Below are positions 35,591 through 43,873 of a DNA stretch of 64,000 nucleotides, piece by piece. Positions within the stretch are counted from its first letter, which is position 1. The number at the start of each line of letters is the position of its first letter. The stretch is from Noviherbaspirillum malthae. Lineage in GTDB: Bacteria > Pseudomonadota > Gammaproteobacteria > Burkholderiales > Burkholderiaceae_D. Made by a program: the position numbers and the translations under genes. The DNA is taken from NCBI RefSeq assembly GCF_015352985.1, contig NZ_JACYXF010000001.1, positions 1 through 64,000 of the forward strand, given 5' to 3'. The notes beneath the pieces are model-generated. The model was not told the DNA's origin, made no database searches, and saw only the letters and a list, made by a program, of their open reading frames with translations.

Positions 35591-35620
35591 TTGCTTTCCC
35601 TAGAATGTAGTTTTTATAAA
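35591..35620 (+). promoter_or_regulatory. Possible sigma70 promoter for the cystine-type binding protein
   Basis: TTGCTT (35591-35596) and TATAAA (35615-35620) are 18 bases apart, followed by an AGGGGG binding site and a start codon at 35647. The AT-rich 160-base gap is also the upstream region of the divergent 1382-residue gene. Confidence 0.45.
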
Positions 35621-35646
35621 TAAAAATTTCTTCATAGGGGGTAGCT

Positions 35647-36453
35647 TTGTTAAATCGTATGCGTAGTGGGGTGATGAAGTGCTTGTTCGCCATTGGTTTT
35701 ACGGCAGCCGCAATGCAAGCGTCCGCAGCGGATTTGCTGGAAACCGCAAAAGCGCGCGGCACGCTGAAAATTGCTCTTGAAGGCACCTTCCCTCCATTCA
35801 ATTTCAAAGACGCCGCGACCAATGAGCTGAGCGGTTTCGATGTCGATGTCGCCAAACTCATTGCTTCCAAGCTCGGACTCAAGCCCGAATTCATCACGGC
35901 CGAATGGAGCGGCATACTGGCTGGCCTGAGTGCCGGCAAATACGATGTCATCGTCAATCAGGTGGGCGTGACGCCGCAGCGGCAGGAGGTTTTCGACTTC
36001 TCCGAGCCCTACACCATCTCCAACCCTCAGCTCATCGTGCACCGGAACCAGCCATCCACGTTCAAGAGCCTGGAAGACCTGAAAGGGAAGAAGGTCGGCG
36101 TCGGACAGGGGACCAACTTCGAGCAGAAGGTCAAGGCAATCTCCGGCGTAGAGGTCAAGAGCTATCCGGGCGCACCGGAATACCTGCAAGACCTTGCATC
36201 AGGCCGCATCGACGCAGCGGTCAACGACAGCCTCATGGTGTCGTACCTGCTGAAGACATCCAGCCTGCCGCTCAAGGCCGGCGCCGTCGTGGGCGAGACT
36301 GAAAAGATGGCGATACCGTTCAAGAAGGGCAATCCGCAATTCAAGGCTGCCATCAACAAGGCGCTGGCGGAAGCCCTGGCCGACGGAAGCTTCAGCAAGA
36401 TTTCCGTGAAATGGTTCGGCCGGGATGTCAGCAAGGCTCCGATCAGCCACTAG
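35647..36453 (+). CDS. Amino-acid (cystine-type) ABC transporter substrate-binding protein
   Basis: A 268-residue periplasmic binding protein of family 3 (SBP_bac_3), close to FliY/TcyJ cystine-binding proteins. A signal peptide with an SAADLL-type processing region precedes GTLKIALEGTFPPFNFKD, then ELSGFDVDVAKLIA and the FDFSEPYTISNPQLIV motif. TTG at 35647 has AGGGGG five bases upstream; ATG at 35659 or 35674 are alternatives. It is followed by a hairpin and then by the matching permease and a PLP enzyme. A cystine role fits the neighbouring enzyme but is not proven. Confidence 0.88.
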   Translation: MLNRMRSGVMKCLFAIGFTAAAMQASAADLLETAKARGTLKIALEGTFPPFNFKDAATNELSGFDVDVAKLIASKLGLKPEFITAEWSGILAGLSAGKYDVIVNQVGVTPQRQEVFDFSEPYTISNPQLIVHRNQPSTFKSLEDLKGKKVGVGQGTNFEQKVKAISGVEVKSYPGAPEYLQDLASGRIDAAVNDSLMVSYLLKTSSLPLKAGAVVGETEKMAIPFKKGNPQFKAAINKALAEALADGSFSKISVKWFGRDVSKAPISH

Positions 36454-36756
36454 GCAGCTGAACTGAGGGTGGCCGACAGCGACGGCTCTTGTGCAAGCGG
36501 CCGGCACGCCTGTGTCTTGCATGGCGCAGGCCGCTGAACACATAGCGGTACGCAGCCCTTTTCAACGATGACCTGCTGCCCGCCCATCTACCCTTGAAGG
36601 TGGTAGATGGGCGCTTGGTCTTTTTCGCAAAGTCTTTCTGCAAAATCTTTTCCAGAGACTGATTGGCACACATGCGTATGACGTTCTTCGCATGCGCTTG
36701 CATTCGGCTTGCATTCTTCTCAGCCAGTCTCTTCGCAATACCTGATTGATGATCAA
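36454..36756. other. Intergenic region of about 300 bases between binding protein and permease
   Basis: It holds a hairpin terminator or attenuator (36582-36625) and no supported gene. The presence of a strong hairpin inside a transport operon suggests differential expression of binding protein over permease. Confidence 0.6.
36582..36625 (+). terminator. Hairpin followed by T-rich run after binding protein
   Basis: An 11-bp perfect stem (36582-36592 with 36602-36612, GCCCATCTACC/GGTAGATGGGC) is followed by GCTTGGTCTTTTT. It has the form of a rho-independent terminator or attenuator. Confidence 0.75.
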
Positions 36757-37410
36757 ATGGATGTTTTAGAGTTGCTGCGCCTTGCGCTTCCCGTCATGTT
36801 GCGCGGCTTGGGCCAAACCCTGCTGTTCGCGCTGGCATCAATGTTCTTGGGCCTGGCGCTCGGATTCGCGCTTGCCATTGCCCGCATCACCGAGTGGAAG
36901 ATCGTGCGCGGACTGGCGGCTGCCTATGTAAGCCTGATGCGCGGTACGCCGCTGCTGGTGCAGATCTTCGTGATCTATTACGGCTTGCCGGGCATAGGCA
37001 TCGAATTCTCGCCGATCGGTGCAGGCATTCTTGCATTGAGCCTGAACGCAGGCGCGTATCTGTCGGAAAGCATTCGCGGCGCCGTGCTGGCTGTCCGTCG
37101 CGACCAGTGGGCTGCGAGCTACAGCCTTGGGCTGGGTTATGCCCAGACGCTGCGCTATATCGTCATTCCGCAAGCCCTGCGCAGCGCGGTGCCGGCCATC
37201 AGCAATACCCTGCTCAGCCTGATCAAGGATACGTCGCTGGTATCGGTCATCACTGTCGCGGAACTGATGCTGACGACCAAGGAAATGATTGCCGTTACCT
37301 TCCGCCCGTTGCCGCTCTACATGACGGCCGCGGTGATCTATTGGCTCATCAGCCTCGCTTTCGAAGCGCTTCAGCGCCGCATGGAGCGGCGGCTGCAGGC
37401 TTCCGCCTGA
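36757..37410 (+). CDS. Amino-acid (cystine-type) ABC transporter permease
   Basis: A 217-residue HisM/GlnP-type permease with about five helices. The N-terminus has MLRGLGQTLLFALASMFLGLALGF, and the EAA-type loop that docks the ATPase is WAASYSLGLGYAQTLRYIVIPQALR. It resembles TcyL/YecS permeases of the cystine system. The ATG at 36757 is chosen; an upstream frame from 36709 lacks a binding site. It is followed 52 bases later by the trans-sulfuration PLP enzyme. The ATPase subunit is not encoded here, so it must come from elsewhere. Confidence 0.9.
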   Translation: MDVLELLRLALPVMLRGLGQTLLFALASMFLGLALGFALAIARITEWKIVRGLAAAYVSLMRGTPLLVQIFVIYYGLPGIGIEFSPIGAGILALSLNAGAYLSESIRGAVLAVRRDQWAASYSLGLGYAQTLRYIVIPQALRSAVPAISNTLLSLIKDTSLVSVITVAELMLTTKEMIAVTFRPLPLYMTAAVIYWLISLAFEALQRRMERRLQASA

Positions 37411-37462
37411 CATTCCTTGCCGGATTGTCCGTTCCGCCTCCACCCTCTGAAAAGGAGTTCCC

Positions 37463-38611
37463 ATGACTCATCCCGATACCTTGACTGTCCACGCCGGTTA
37501 TACGCCGGACGCAACCGGCGCGGTCATGCCGCCCATTTATCTCTCCTCCACCTTCGCGCAGCAGGCGCCGGGCAAGCATGGCGGATTCGAATATGCGCGC
37601 AGTGGAAATCCGACCCGCCAGACACTGGAGCGAGCCCTTGCCGAACTGGAAGGCGGGGCCGCAGCGTTCGCGTTTGCATCGGGCCTGGCGGCCATCTCCA
37701 CCGTACTCGAGCTGCTGAATGCCGGCGATGAAATCGTCGCGGTCGATGATCTGTATGGCGGTTCCTGGCGCTTGCTCGAGCGCGTGCGGACGCGTTCCGC
37801 CGGATTGAAGATCCGCTATGTGCCGGCCGGCGATACGGCTGCGATATGCGAGGCGATCACGCCCGCTACCAAACTGGTCTGGATCGAAGTGCCCACCAAT
37901 CCGCTGCTGCAGATCGTGGATCTGGAGGCCATAGTGAATGCCGCCCGGAAGGCAGGCGCAATGACTGTCGCGGATGCCACCTTCGCAACGCCGTATCTGC
38001 TGCAGCCGATACGATACGGCTTTGATGTGGTTGTGCACTCCCTGACCAAATACCTGAACGGGCATTCCGATGTCGTCGGCGGAGCGGCGATCGTTCGTAC
38101 GCCCGAACTGGCAGAGAGACTCGGCTATTTGCAGAATGCAGTGGGCGGCGTGCTGGATCCGTTTTCCAGTTTCCTCGTCGTGCGGGGATTGCGTACCTTG
38201 CCGTTGCGCATGCAGCAGCACTGCAGGAATGCACAGCAGATCGCGGCCTGGCTCGCGTCGCAGGCAGGCGTGCGTGAAGTGATCTATCCGGGCCTGGAAT
38301 CCCATCCGCAGCACGAGTTGGCCAAGCGCCAGTTTCCTCAAGGTTTCGGCGGCATGATCTCGCTGCGCCTCGATACGGATGAAGCAGGCGTCCTGCGCTT
38401 CTTGTCCGGCCTGAAAATTTTTGCGCTGGCCGAAAGCCTGGGCGCGGTGGAGAGCCTCATCGCTCAGCCATGGACCATGAGTCATGGATCACTGCCAGAA
38501 GTCCAGCGCCTCGCGCGAAACATCGATCCCGGACTGCTGCGGCTATCGGTCGGGGTCGAACATGCGGATGATCTGGTTGCGGATTTGCGCAATGCGCTAA
38601 CGCTGATTTGA
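37463..38611 (+). CDS. Trans-sulfuration family PLP enzyme (cystathionine gamma-synthase/beta-lyase type)
   Basis: A 382-residue PLP-dependent enzyme of the Cys/Met metabolism family. The N-terminal FEYARSGNPTRQTLERALAELEGG, the Asp171 that pairs with the cofactor ring (ADATFATP) and the Schiff-base Lys196 in VVVHSLTKYLNGHSDVVGG are present. The reaction could be cystathionine synthesis, beta-cleavage of cystathionine or cystine, or a gamma-lyase step. The neighbouring cystine-type transporter suggests use of imported cystine or related thioether. A clear AAAAGGAG binding site precedes the start. Its 3' end overlaps the convergent ThiF-like gene by 15 bases. Confidence 0.9.
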   Translation: MTHPDTLTVHAGYTPDATGAVMPPIYLSSTFAQQAPGKHGGFEYARSGNPTRQTLERALAELEGGAAAFAFASGLAAISTVLELLNAGDEIVAVDDLYGGSWRLLERVRTRSAGLKIRYVPAGDTAAICEAITPATKLVWIEVPTNPLLQIVDLEAIVNAARKAGAMTVADATFATPYLLQPIRYGFDVVVHSLTKYLNGHSDVVGGAAIVRTPELAERLGYLQNAVGGVLDPFSSFLVVRGLRTLPLRMQQHCRNAQQIAAWLASQAGVREVIYPGLESHPQHELAKRQFPQGFGGMISLRLDTDEAGVLRFLSGLKIFALAESLGAVESLIAQPWTMSHGSLPEVQRLARNIDPGLLRLSVGVEHADDLVADLRNALTLI

Positions 38612-39409
38612 CTTTGATGACGCTCCGGCCGCCGCGTTGGCGTCAGCCGAATTGACAGCATGGTTCCTGCCGCATACGGAGCATGACGCGCCGCGCCCCA
38701 CCCGTATGCTGTTCCATTCCATGCTGCGCGCATCGAGCAGCAGCAGCCGTCCTGCAAGCGATTCCCCGATGCCCGCAACCAGCTTCAATGCCTCCGCCGC
38801 CTGCATCGCACCGATGATGCCAACCAGCGGCGCGAATACGCCCATGGTCGAGCACAGCACTTCCTCGAATTGCTGGTCGGGCGGGAACAGGCAGGCATAG
38901 CAGGGCGCATCGTCGCGGCGCGTGTCGAATACCGAAATCTGGCCGTCGAAGCGGATCGCCGCGCCCGACACCAGCGGCACGCGATGTTCGACGCAGGCGC
39001 GGTTGACCGCGTGGCGGGTGGCGAAGTTGTCGCTGCAGTCGAGCACCACGCTGGCCCGGCTGACCAGTTCGGCAAGGCGCGCGCCCTCGATGCGCTCGGC
39101 CAGCGCGATCACTTCCACTTCCGGATTGATCTGCGCCAGCGTCTGCCGGCCCGATTCCACTTTCGGCAGGCCGACCCGTTCGGTGGTGTGCAGGATCTGG
39201 CGCTGCAGGTTGGTCAGGTCGACCGTGTCGTTGTCCACCAGCGTGATCTTCCCGATGCCGGCCGAGGCGAGATAGAACGCCGCCGGCGATCCCAGTCCGC
39301 CCGCGCCGATGATCAGCGCATGACCCGCGAGCAGTCTTTCCTGGCCCTCGATGCCAATCTCATCGAGCAGGATATGGCGGGAATAGCGGAGCAGCTGGTT
39401 GTCGTTCAT
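38597..39409 (-). CDS. HesA/MoeB/ThiF family sulfur-carrier adenylyltransferase
   Basis: A 270-residue E1-like protein that adenylates the C-terminus of a sulfur-carrier protein (ThiS or MoaD type). It shows LLRYSRHILLDEIG at the N-terminus, the nucleotide loop IIGAGGLGS, DCSDNFATR and two Cys-x2-Cys pairs (CYAC and CSVC) expected to bind zinc. It is MoeB-like in length without a C-terminal rhodanese. No thiS or moaD gene lies nearby, so it may serve thiamine, molybdopterin or another pathway. It is 178 bases upstream of the S41 protease 3' end region, on the same strand. Confidence 0.88.
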   Translation of the reverse strand: MNDNQLLRYSRHILLDEIGIEGQERLLAGHALIIGAGGLGSPAAFYLASAGIGKITLVDNDTVDLTNLQRQILHTTERVGLPKVESGRQTLAQINPEVEVIALAERIEGARLAELVSRASVVLDCSDNFATRHAVNRACVEHRVPLVSGAAIRFDGQISVFDTRRDDAPCYACLFPPDQQFEEVLCSTMGVFAPLVGIIGAMQAAEALKLVAGIGESLAGRLLLLDARSMEWNSIRVGRGASCSVCGRNHAVNSADANAAAGASSKSNQR

Positions 39410-39532
39410 GGGGTGCAAGAGGCGTAGGCAGATAACAGTCGCCGTAGCTTAGCATTTTTAACCCGGCGCAGCGGGGGTGCGGACCGATAGCCATCATGCG
39501 CGAGATAGCGTGCAGGGATGGAAAGGCCGCGC

Positions 39533-39561
39533 AAAAGAAAAGGCCGCATTGCTGCGGCCTT
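39533..39561 (-). terminator. Rho-independent terminator of the S41 protease operon
   Basis: On the minus strand AAGGCCGC pairs with GCGGCCTT (39554-39561 with 39540-39547) and is followed by TTTTCTTTT. It lies 27 bases after the protease stop codon. Confidence 0.85.
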
Positions 39562-39587
39562 GTGCGGATTGTTACCGTGAAGACGGC

Positions 39588-41066
39588 TTATTTCTTGTCA
39601 CCGTTTCCGGCGCCGTTTCCGTTGCCATTCTTCTTCTCATCGTTGATGGTGTTTTCCTTCTTGCTTTCCACCTTCGGTGCCTTGGACAGCTGCACCGGCA
39701 GTCCCTTCAGGTGGTTGAGCGCCTGGGCCAGCTGGAAGTCTTCCTTGCCGCCGAATTCCAGGGGCTTGCGCTTCTTTTCAAGTGCTGCAAGACGCTGTTC
39801 TTCCTCAAGCTCGTCAAGCTTGCGGGCGGCCTCGTCCTTTTCCTTGTCGTTCGACAGATGCTTGGTCAGGTCGGCTTCACGCAGGCGCAGGCCGTTCAGG
39901 CCGTCGCCGTCCGCGGTTTCATCGACCAGCAGGTCGGGGACGATGCCCTTGGCCTGGATCGCGCGGCCGTTCGGCGTGTAGTAGCGCGCTGTCGTCAGCT
40001 TGACGGCGGTATCGGCCGACAGCTGGCGGATGGTCTGCACCGAGCCCTTGCCGAAGGTTTGCGTGCCCATGATGGTGGCGCGCTTGTAGTCCTGCAGCGC
40101 GCCGGCGACGATTTCAGATGCGGAAGCGGAGCCGGTATTGACCAGCACTACCATCGGCACCTTCTTGATCGCATCGGGCAGCTTGGCCAGCGGGTCGCCG
40201 GTCGAGATACGCGACGAGGTGTAGGCATCGCGGCGCGCGTAATAGGTCTGCTTGGAATCCGGCAGCTGGCCGTTGGTCGAGACGATAGGCACATCCTTCG
40301 GCAGGAAGGCGGCCGACACGCCGATCGCGCCCGGCAGCACGCCGCCCGGATCGTTGCGCAGGTCCAGCACCAGGCCTTTCAGGTTCGGCTCCTGCGCATA
40401 GATGGCATTGATCCTCTTGACCATGTCGTCCACGGTCGGCTCCTGGAACTGCGCAACGCGCAGCCAGGCATATCCGGGCTCGACCACTTTGGACTTGACG
40501 CTCTGCACGCGGATTTCCTGGCGCACGATGGTAACGATGACCGGGCGGTCTTCATCCTTGCGGGCGATGGTCAGCGTAATTTTGGTGTTGGGCTCGCCGC
40601 GCATGCGCTTGACCGCTTCGTCGAGTGTCAGTCCCTTGACCGGGGTCGAATCGAGACGGGTAATGAGGTCGCCCGCTTTCAGGCCGGCCTTGAATGCCGG
40701 CGAGTCCTCGATCGGGGAAATGACCTTGACGTAGCCGTCTTCCATGCCGACCTCGATGCCGAGGCCGACGAACTTGCCCTGCGTGCCTTCACGCAATTCC
40801 TTGAATGCCTTCTTGTCCAGATAGGCGGAATGCGGGTCGAGGGAAGCGACCATGCCTGATATCGCCTCGGTAAGCAGCTTCTTGTCTTCGACCGCCTCGA
40901 CATAATCGGTCTTGATCAGCCCGAACACCTCGGATAGCTGGCGCAGTTCCTCGAGCGGCAGCGGGGCGCCGCTCTTCTGTGCGCTTGCCTCGAATTGCAT
41001 CGAACCTGCGATGCCAGCTACCACGCCTAATCCGATAAGGCCAAAGTTCTTCAGTTTGCTGCTCAT
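39588..41066 (-). CDS. S41 family C-terminal processing peptidase (CtpA/Prc-like)
   Basis: A 492-residue periplasmic serine protease anchored or secreted through its N-terminal helix. After the signal region come a PDZ domain (VGLGIEVGMEDGYVKVISPIEDSPAFKAGLKAGDLI) and the S41 catalytic domain with Ser in VNTGSASASEIVAGAL and Lys in GTQTFGKGSVQ. The C-terminal 60 residues are charged and end in an Asn/Gly/Lys-rich tail. In other proteobacteria such proteases process or degrade peptidoglycan hydrolases. It follows the EnvC-like gene by three bases, in line with that role. Confidence 0.93.
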   Translation of the reverse strand: MSSKLKNFGLIGLGVVAGIAGSMQFEASAQKSGAPLPLEELRQLSEVFGLIKTDYVEAVEDKKLLTEAISGMVASLDPHSAYLDKKAFKELREGTQGKFVGLGIEVGMEDGYVKVISPIEDSPAFKAGLKAGDLITRLDSTPVKGLTLDEAVKRMRGEPNTKITLTIARKDEDRPVIVTIVRQEIRVQSVKSKVVEPGYAWLRVAQFQEPTVDDMVKRINAIYAQEPNLKGLVLDLRNDPGGVLPGAIGVSAAFLPKDVPIVSTNGQLPDSKQTYYARRDAYTSSRISTGDPLAKLPDAIKKVPMVVLVNTGSASASEIVAGALQDYKRATIMGTQTFGKGSVQTIRQLSADTAVKLTTARYYTPNGRAIQAKGIVPDLLVDETADGDGLNGLRLREADLTKHLSNDKEKDEAARKLDELEEEQRLAALEKKRKPLEFGGKEDFQLAQALNHLKGLPVQLSKAPKVESKKENTINDEKKNGNGNGAGNGDKK

Positions 41067-41069
41067 GTG

Positions 41070-42500
41070 TCACCTAAAAGTAATCCACCCGGAGGGATCG
41101 ATGGCGCGGCCCTGATGCCGCATTTCAAAGTATAAACCCGATTGTTCGTTGCCGCCGCTGTTGCCGGCGCTGGCGATGGTGTCGCCGGTTTTGACGATAT
41201 CGCCGGCATGTTTCAGCACGGCATGATTGTTGCCGTAGACTGTCATGTACTGGCCGCCGTGATCGATGATGACGAGGTTGCCGAATCCGCGGAGCCACTC
41301 CGCAAACACCACTTGGCCTCCGGCAACTGCCTTGATTTCGGCGCCTTCGGGCGCGCGGATGAACAAGCCTTTCCAGCTTGGTCCGTCGTTCCGCTTGCTG
41401 CCGAATTTTGCAATGAGATCCCCTTTTACCGGCAGCCTCAGCTGCCCGCGCAGTCCGCTGAAAGCACGCGACGCGCCACCGTCTTGGACGGTGGGCTCGG
41501 GCGTGAGTTCATTTCGCCCCAACAATTTCGATGGCGGTTCGTCGTCATCAATTGCATCAGGATTGGGTTTCGGGGTTTTGACGGAGCTCACCTTTGCGTT
41601 CGCCTCGGCCTCCTTTTTCGCCTTGGCCCGAGCCAGCTGTTCCCTGGCCAGCCGCTCCTGCCGCTCTTTATGCTCCTGGCGGCGCTTTTCCAGCGCGGCG
41701 GCTTCCGCCTTGCGTTGTTCCTCGATCAACTTCGCCAGCTTGTCGACCAGGCCGCCGAGGCGCTGCTCGTCCCGCTCGATATTGCCGGCTTCCTTGCGCT
41801 GCACGGCAAGCTTGCCGGAAAGCTGGGTCAGCAGCGCGGCGCGCCTTGTCTTTTCCTTTTCGAGCACCAGCTTCTGTTCGCGCTGCTCGGCCGCGATCTT
41901 TTCCAGTTCCTGCCGGGCTTCCTGGGTCGCGGTCTTGTTGGCTTCGACCGCAGCCAGGTTCGCGCGCAGCGAATCGATCAGACGCGCCTGCGCCTGCGAG
42001 ACGTAGCCCATGTACTGCAGTTCGCGGTTGATGCGGTTCGGATTGTCGCCCGAGAGCAGCAGCTTGATGCGGTCCTCGTTGCCCGCGACATACTGGTCGC
42101 GCAGCAGGCGGGCCAGGCGCTTCTGCTGGCTGTCGATCAGCCTGGTCAGCCGGTTGTGTTCCTCGGTGAGCTTGGCCAGCTTGGCTTCGGTGGCGCGCTG
42201 GTCGGCATCCAGGCCGTACAGGGCGCGGTTGGCCTCGGAAATCGCCGCTTCGGTCTGCGACAGGGCGTCGGCGGCGTGCCCCTTGGCAGCCTCGGTCTGG
42301 GTAATGTCGCGCTTGAGCGTGCTGAGCTTCTTTTGCAGTTCGGCGCGCTCTTCCTCGGCGGCGCGCTTCTGCCTGGCGCGCTCGGTGAGCTTTTCGGCAT
42401 GCGCCGGCGTGGCCCCCGGCATGCTCAGGCTGCCCAGGGCAATGGCGAATCCGATCACGGGAAGAAAACGACGGCGAGGTCTGCGGTGCTGCGTGAACAA
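41070..42500 (-). CDS. EnvC-like murein hydrolase activator (LytM/M23 domain)
   Basis: A 476-residue periplasmic protein with a signal peptide, a long coiled coil (about residues 40-310) and a C-terminal M23-like domain (SSWKGLFIRAPEGAEIKAV, VIIDHGGQYMTVYGNN, GLYFEMRHQGRAIDP). The zinc ligands typical of active M23 peptidases appear incomplete, as in EnvC, which activates amidases rather than cutting itself. The start is TTG at 42500, supported by GAGGAAG five bases upstream and by the absence of any suitable ATG before the signal peptide. It heads the operon with the S41 protease. Confidence 0.88.
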   Translation of the reverse strand: MFTQHRRPRRRFLPVIGFAIALGSLSMPGATPAHAEKLTERARQKRAAEEERAELQKKLSTLKRDITQTEAAKGHAADALSQTEAAISEANRALYGLDADQRATEAKLAKLTEEHNRLTRLIDSQQKRLARLLRDQYVAGNEDRIKLLLSGDNPNRINRELQYMGYVSQAQARLIDSLRANLAAVEANKTATQEARQELEKIAAEQREQKLVLEKEKTRRAALLTQLSGKLAVQRKEAGNIERDEQRLGGLVDKLAKLIEEQRKAEAAALEKRRQEHKERQERLAREQLARAKAKKEAEANAKVSSVKTPKPNPDAIDDDEPPSKLLGRNELTPEPTVQDGGASRAFSGLRGQLRLPVKGDLIAKFGSKRNDGPSWKGLFIRAPEGAEIKAVAGGQVVFAEWLRGFGNLVIIDHGGQYMTVYGNNHAVLKHAGDIVKTGDTIASAGNSGGNEQSGLYFEMRHQGRAIDPSGWITFR

Positions 42501-42544
42501 TCTGACTTCCTCGGCTTTTAGTGATGCGGTGCGATTGAAACGCG

Positions 42545-42580
42545 CCCTGCGCGCATGCCGAATCGGGCATGCGCGCAGGG
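42545..42580. terminator. Long perfect hairpin between gpmA and the EnvC-like gene
   Basis: A 15-bp perfect stem (42545-42559 with 42566-42580, CCCTGCGCGCATGCC/GGCATGCGCGCAGGG) around a 6-base loop lies just after the gpmA stop on the minus strand. There is no T-rich run, so it may be a transcript-stabilising or rho-dependent structure rather than a classical terminator. Confidence 0.6.
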
Positions 42581-42601
42581 TGGATTGCTGGTTTGCTTGG
42601 A

Positions 42602-43348
42602 TTACTTGGACTTGCCCTGGCTGGCGACGGCTTTCATCGCCGCCTCGATGGCAGCGGCGTCACCCAGGTAGTAGCTCTTGATCGGCTTGAGGTCGGCGTC
42701 GAGTTCATACACCAGCGGCTGGCCGTTGGGGATGTTGAGGCCGACGATGTCTTCGTCGCTGATGCCGTCCAGGCTTTTGATCAGCGCGCGCAGGCTGTTG
42801 CCGTGGGCGGAAATGATGATTTTCTTGCCCGAGCGGATGGCCGGCGCGATCGATTCATCCCAGGCCGGCATCACGCGCGCGACCGTGTCCTTCAGGCATT
42901 CGGTGAGCGGAATCTGTTCCTTCGACAGGCCTGCGTAGCGAGGGTCGTCGTAGGACGTGCGGGGATCGTTCGGCTCCAGCGGATTGGGCGGCGTGTCGTA
43001 GCTGCGGCGCCATACCAGCACCTGCTCGTCGCCGTACTTGGCCGCGGTCTCCGCCTTGTTCAGGCCCTGCAGCGCGCCGTAGTGGCGCTCGTTCAGGCGC
43101 CAGTCGTGCTCGACCGGCAGCCACATCAGGTCCATTTCGTCGAGGGTCAGCCACAGGGTGCGGATGGCGCGCTTGAGCACCGAAGTATAGGCAAGGTCGA
43201 ACGTGAAGCCGGCTTCCTTGAGGATCTTGCCGGCCTGGCGCGCTTCATTGATTCCTTTTTCGGTGAGGTCCACGTCGGTCCAGCCGGTGAAGCGGTTTTC
43301 CAGGTTCCAGGTGGATTCGCCGTGGCGCATCAATACGATTTTGTACAT
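42602..43348 (-). CDS. gpmA: 2,3-bisphosphoglycerate-dependent phosphoglycerate mutase
   Basis: A 248-residue glycolytic enzyme interconverting 3- and 2-phosphoglycerate. The phosphohistidine motif LMRHGES is at the N-terminus (His9), [13 protein letters not shown] carries the conserved glutamate, and SAHGNSLR provides the second histidine. Length matches the family closely. It is transcribed divergently from the rhodanese gene. Downstream on the same strand are the EnvC-like and S41 protease genes, after a stable hairpin. Confidence 0.97.
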   Translation of the reverse strand: MYKIVLMRHGESTWNLENRFTGWTDVDLTEKGINEARQAGKILKEAGFTFDLAYTSVLKRAIRTLWLTLDEMDLMWLPVEHDWRLNERHYGALQGLNKAETAAKYGDEQVLVWRRSYDTPPNPLEPNDPRTSYDDPRYAGLSKEQIPLTECLKDTVARVMPAWDESIAPAIRSGKKIIISAHGNSLRALIKSLDGISDEDIVGLNIPNGQPLVYELDADLKPIKSYYLGDAAAIEAAMKAVASQGKSK

Positions 43349-43415
43349 GTTGAATTTGATAAAGAAGTGAGAGAGTGTGCTGCCGAGTTTTGAAATCCTA
43401 ATTCGGCTTCTATTT

Positions 43416-43421
43416 TATAAT
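43416..43421 (+). promoter_or_regulatory. Possible -10 element for the rhodanese gene
   Basis: A perfect TATAAT lies 38 bases before the GTG start at 43459. TTGAAA 20 bases upstream (43390-43395) is a poorly spaced -35. The ATG at 43420 overlaps this element, which supports the downstream GTG start. Confidence 0.4.
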
Positions 43422-43458
43422 GTTGGGATTGCTTAAAACCATTGAACCCAGGAGTAGC

Positions 43459-43860
43459 GTGAAATTTCTGATTGACAACATTTGGCTGATCGGCATCGCC
43501 CTGATTTCCGGAGGCGCCCTGTTATGGCCAAACCTGCAGCGCCGCGGCAGCAAAGTAACGACCTTGCAGGCGACCCAGATGATCAACCAGGGCAATGCGG
43601 TGGTCGTTGATGTGCGCGATCCGGCCGCGTTTGCCGCCGGGCACTTGCGTGATGCCAAGAACATCCCGCTCAAGGAACTGTCGAACCGCGTAAGCGAGCT
43701 CGACAAGGCCAAGACCAAGCCCGTAATTGCTGTCTGCCAGTCGGGCGTGCAGTCGGCCAAGGCGGCCGCGCAGCTCAAGAAGGCCGGCTTCAACGAAGCC
43801 GTCAGCCTCGACGGCGGCGTTGCGGCCTGGCAGGCGCAAGGCCTGCCGATTGCCAAGTGA
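43459..43860 (+). CDS. Rhodanese-like domain protein, membrane-anchored
   Basis: A 133-residue protein with one N-terminal membrane helix (IWLIGIALISGGALLWP) followed by a rhodanese domain with active-site Cys93 in AVCQSGVQS, which can carry a persulfide. VVDVRDPAAFAAGHL is typical. The start is GTG at 43459, with AGGAG four bases upstream; an ATG at 43420 lacks a binding site. The order rhodanese, grxC, secB, gpsA is conserved in many proteobacteria. It may have a sulfur-transfer role. Confidence 0.88.
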   Translation: MKFLIDNIWLIGIALISGGALLWPNLQRRGSKVTTLQATQMINQGNAVVVDVRDPAAFAAGHLRDAKNIPLKELSNRVSELDKAKTKPVIAVCQSGVQSAKAAAQLKKAGFNEAVSLDGGVAAWQAQGLPIAK

Positions 43861-43873
43861 TGGAGCAATGACT

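Noticed and set aside
35489..35646. Search for a Hrp-box or PIP-box before the 1382-residue gene
   Set aside because: I looked for GGAACC plus CCAC and for TTCGB repeats with the usual spacing and saw no convincing match, so no type III regulon claim is made.
42545..42580. 15-bp perfect hairpin as a riboregulator
   Set aside because: It lies just after a stop codon and can be explained as a 3'-end structure of gpmA; no ligand-binding or conserved RNA motif was seen.
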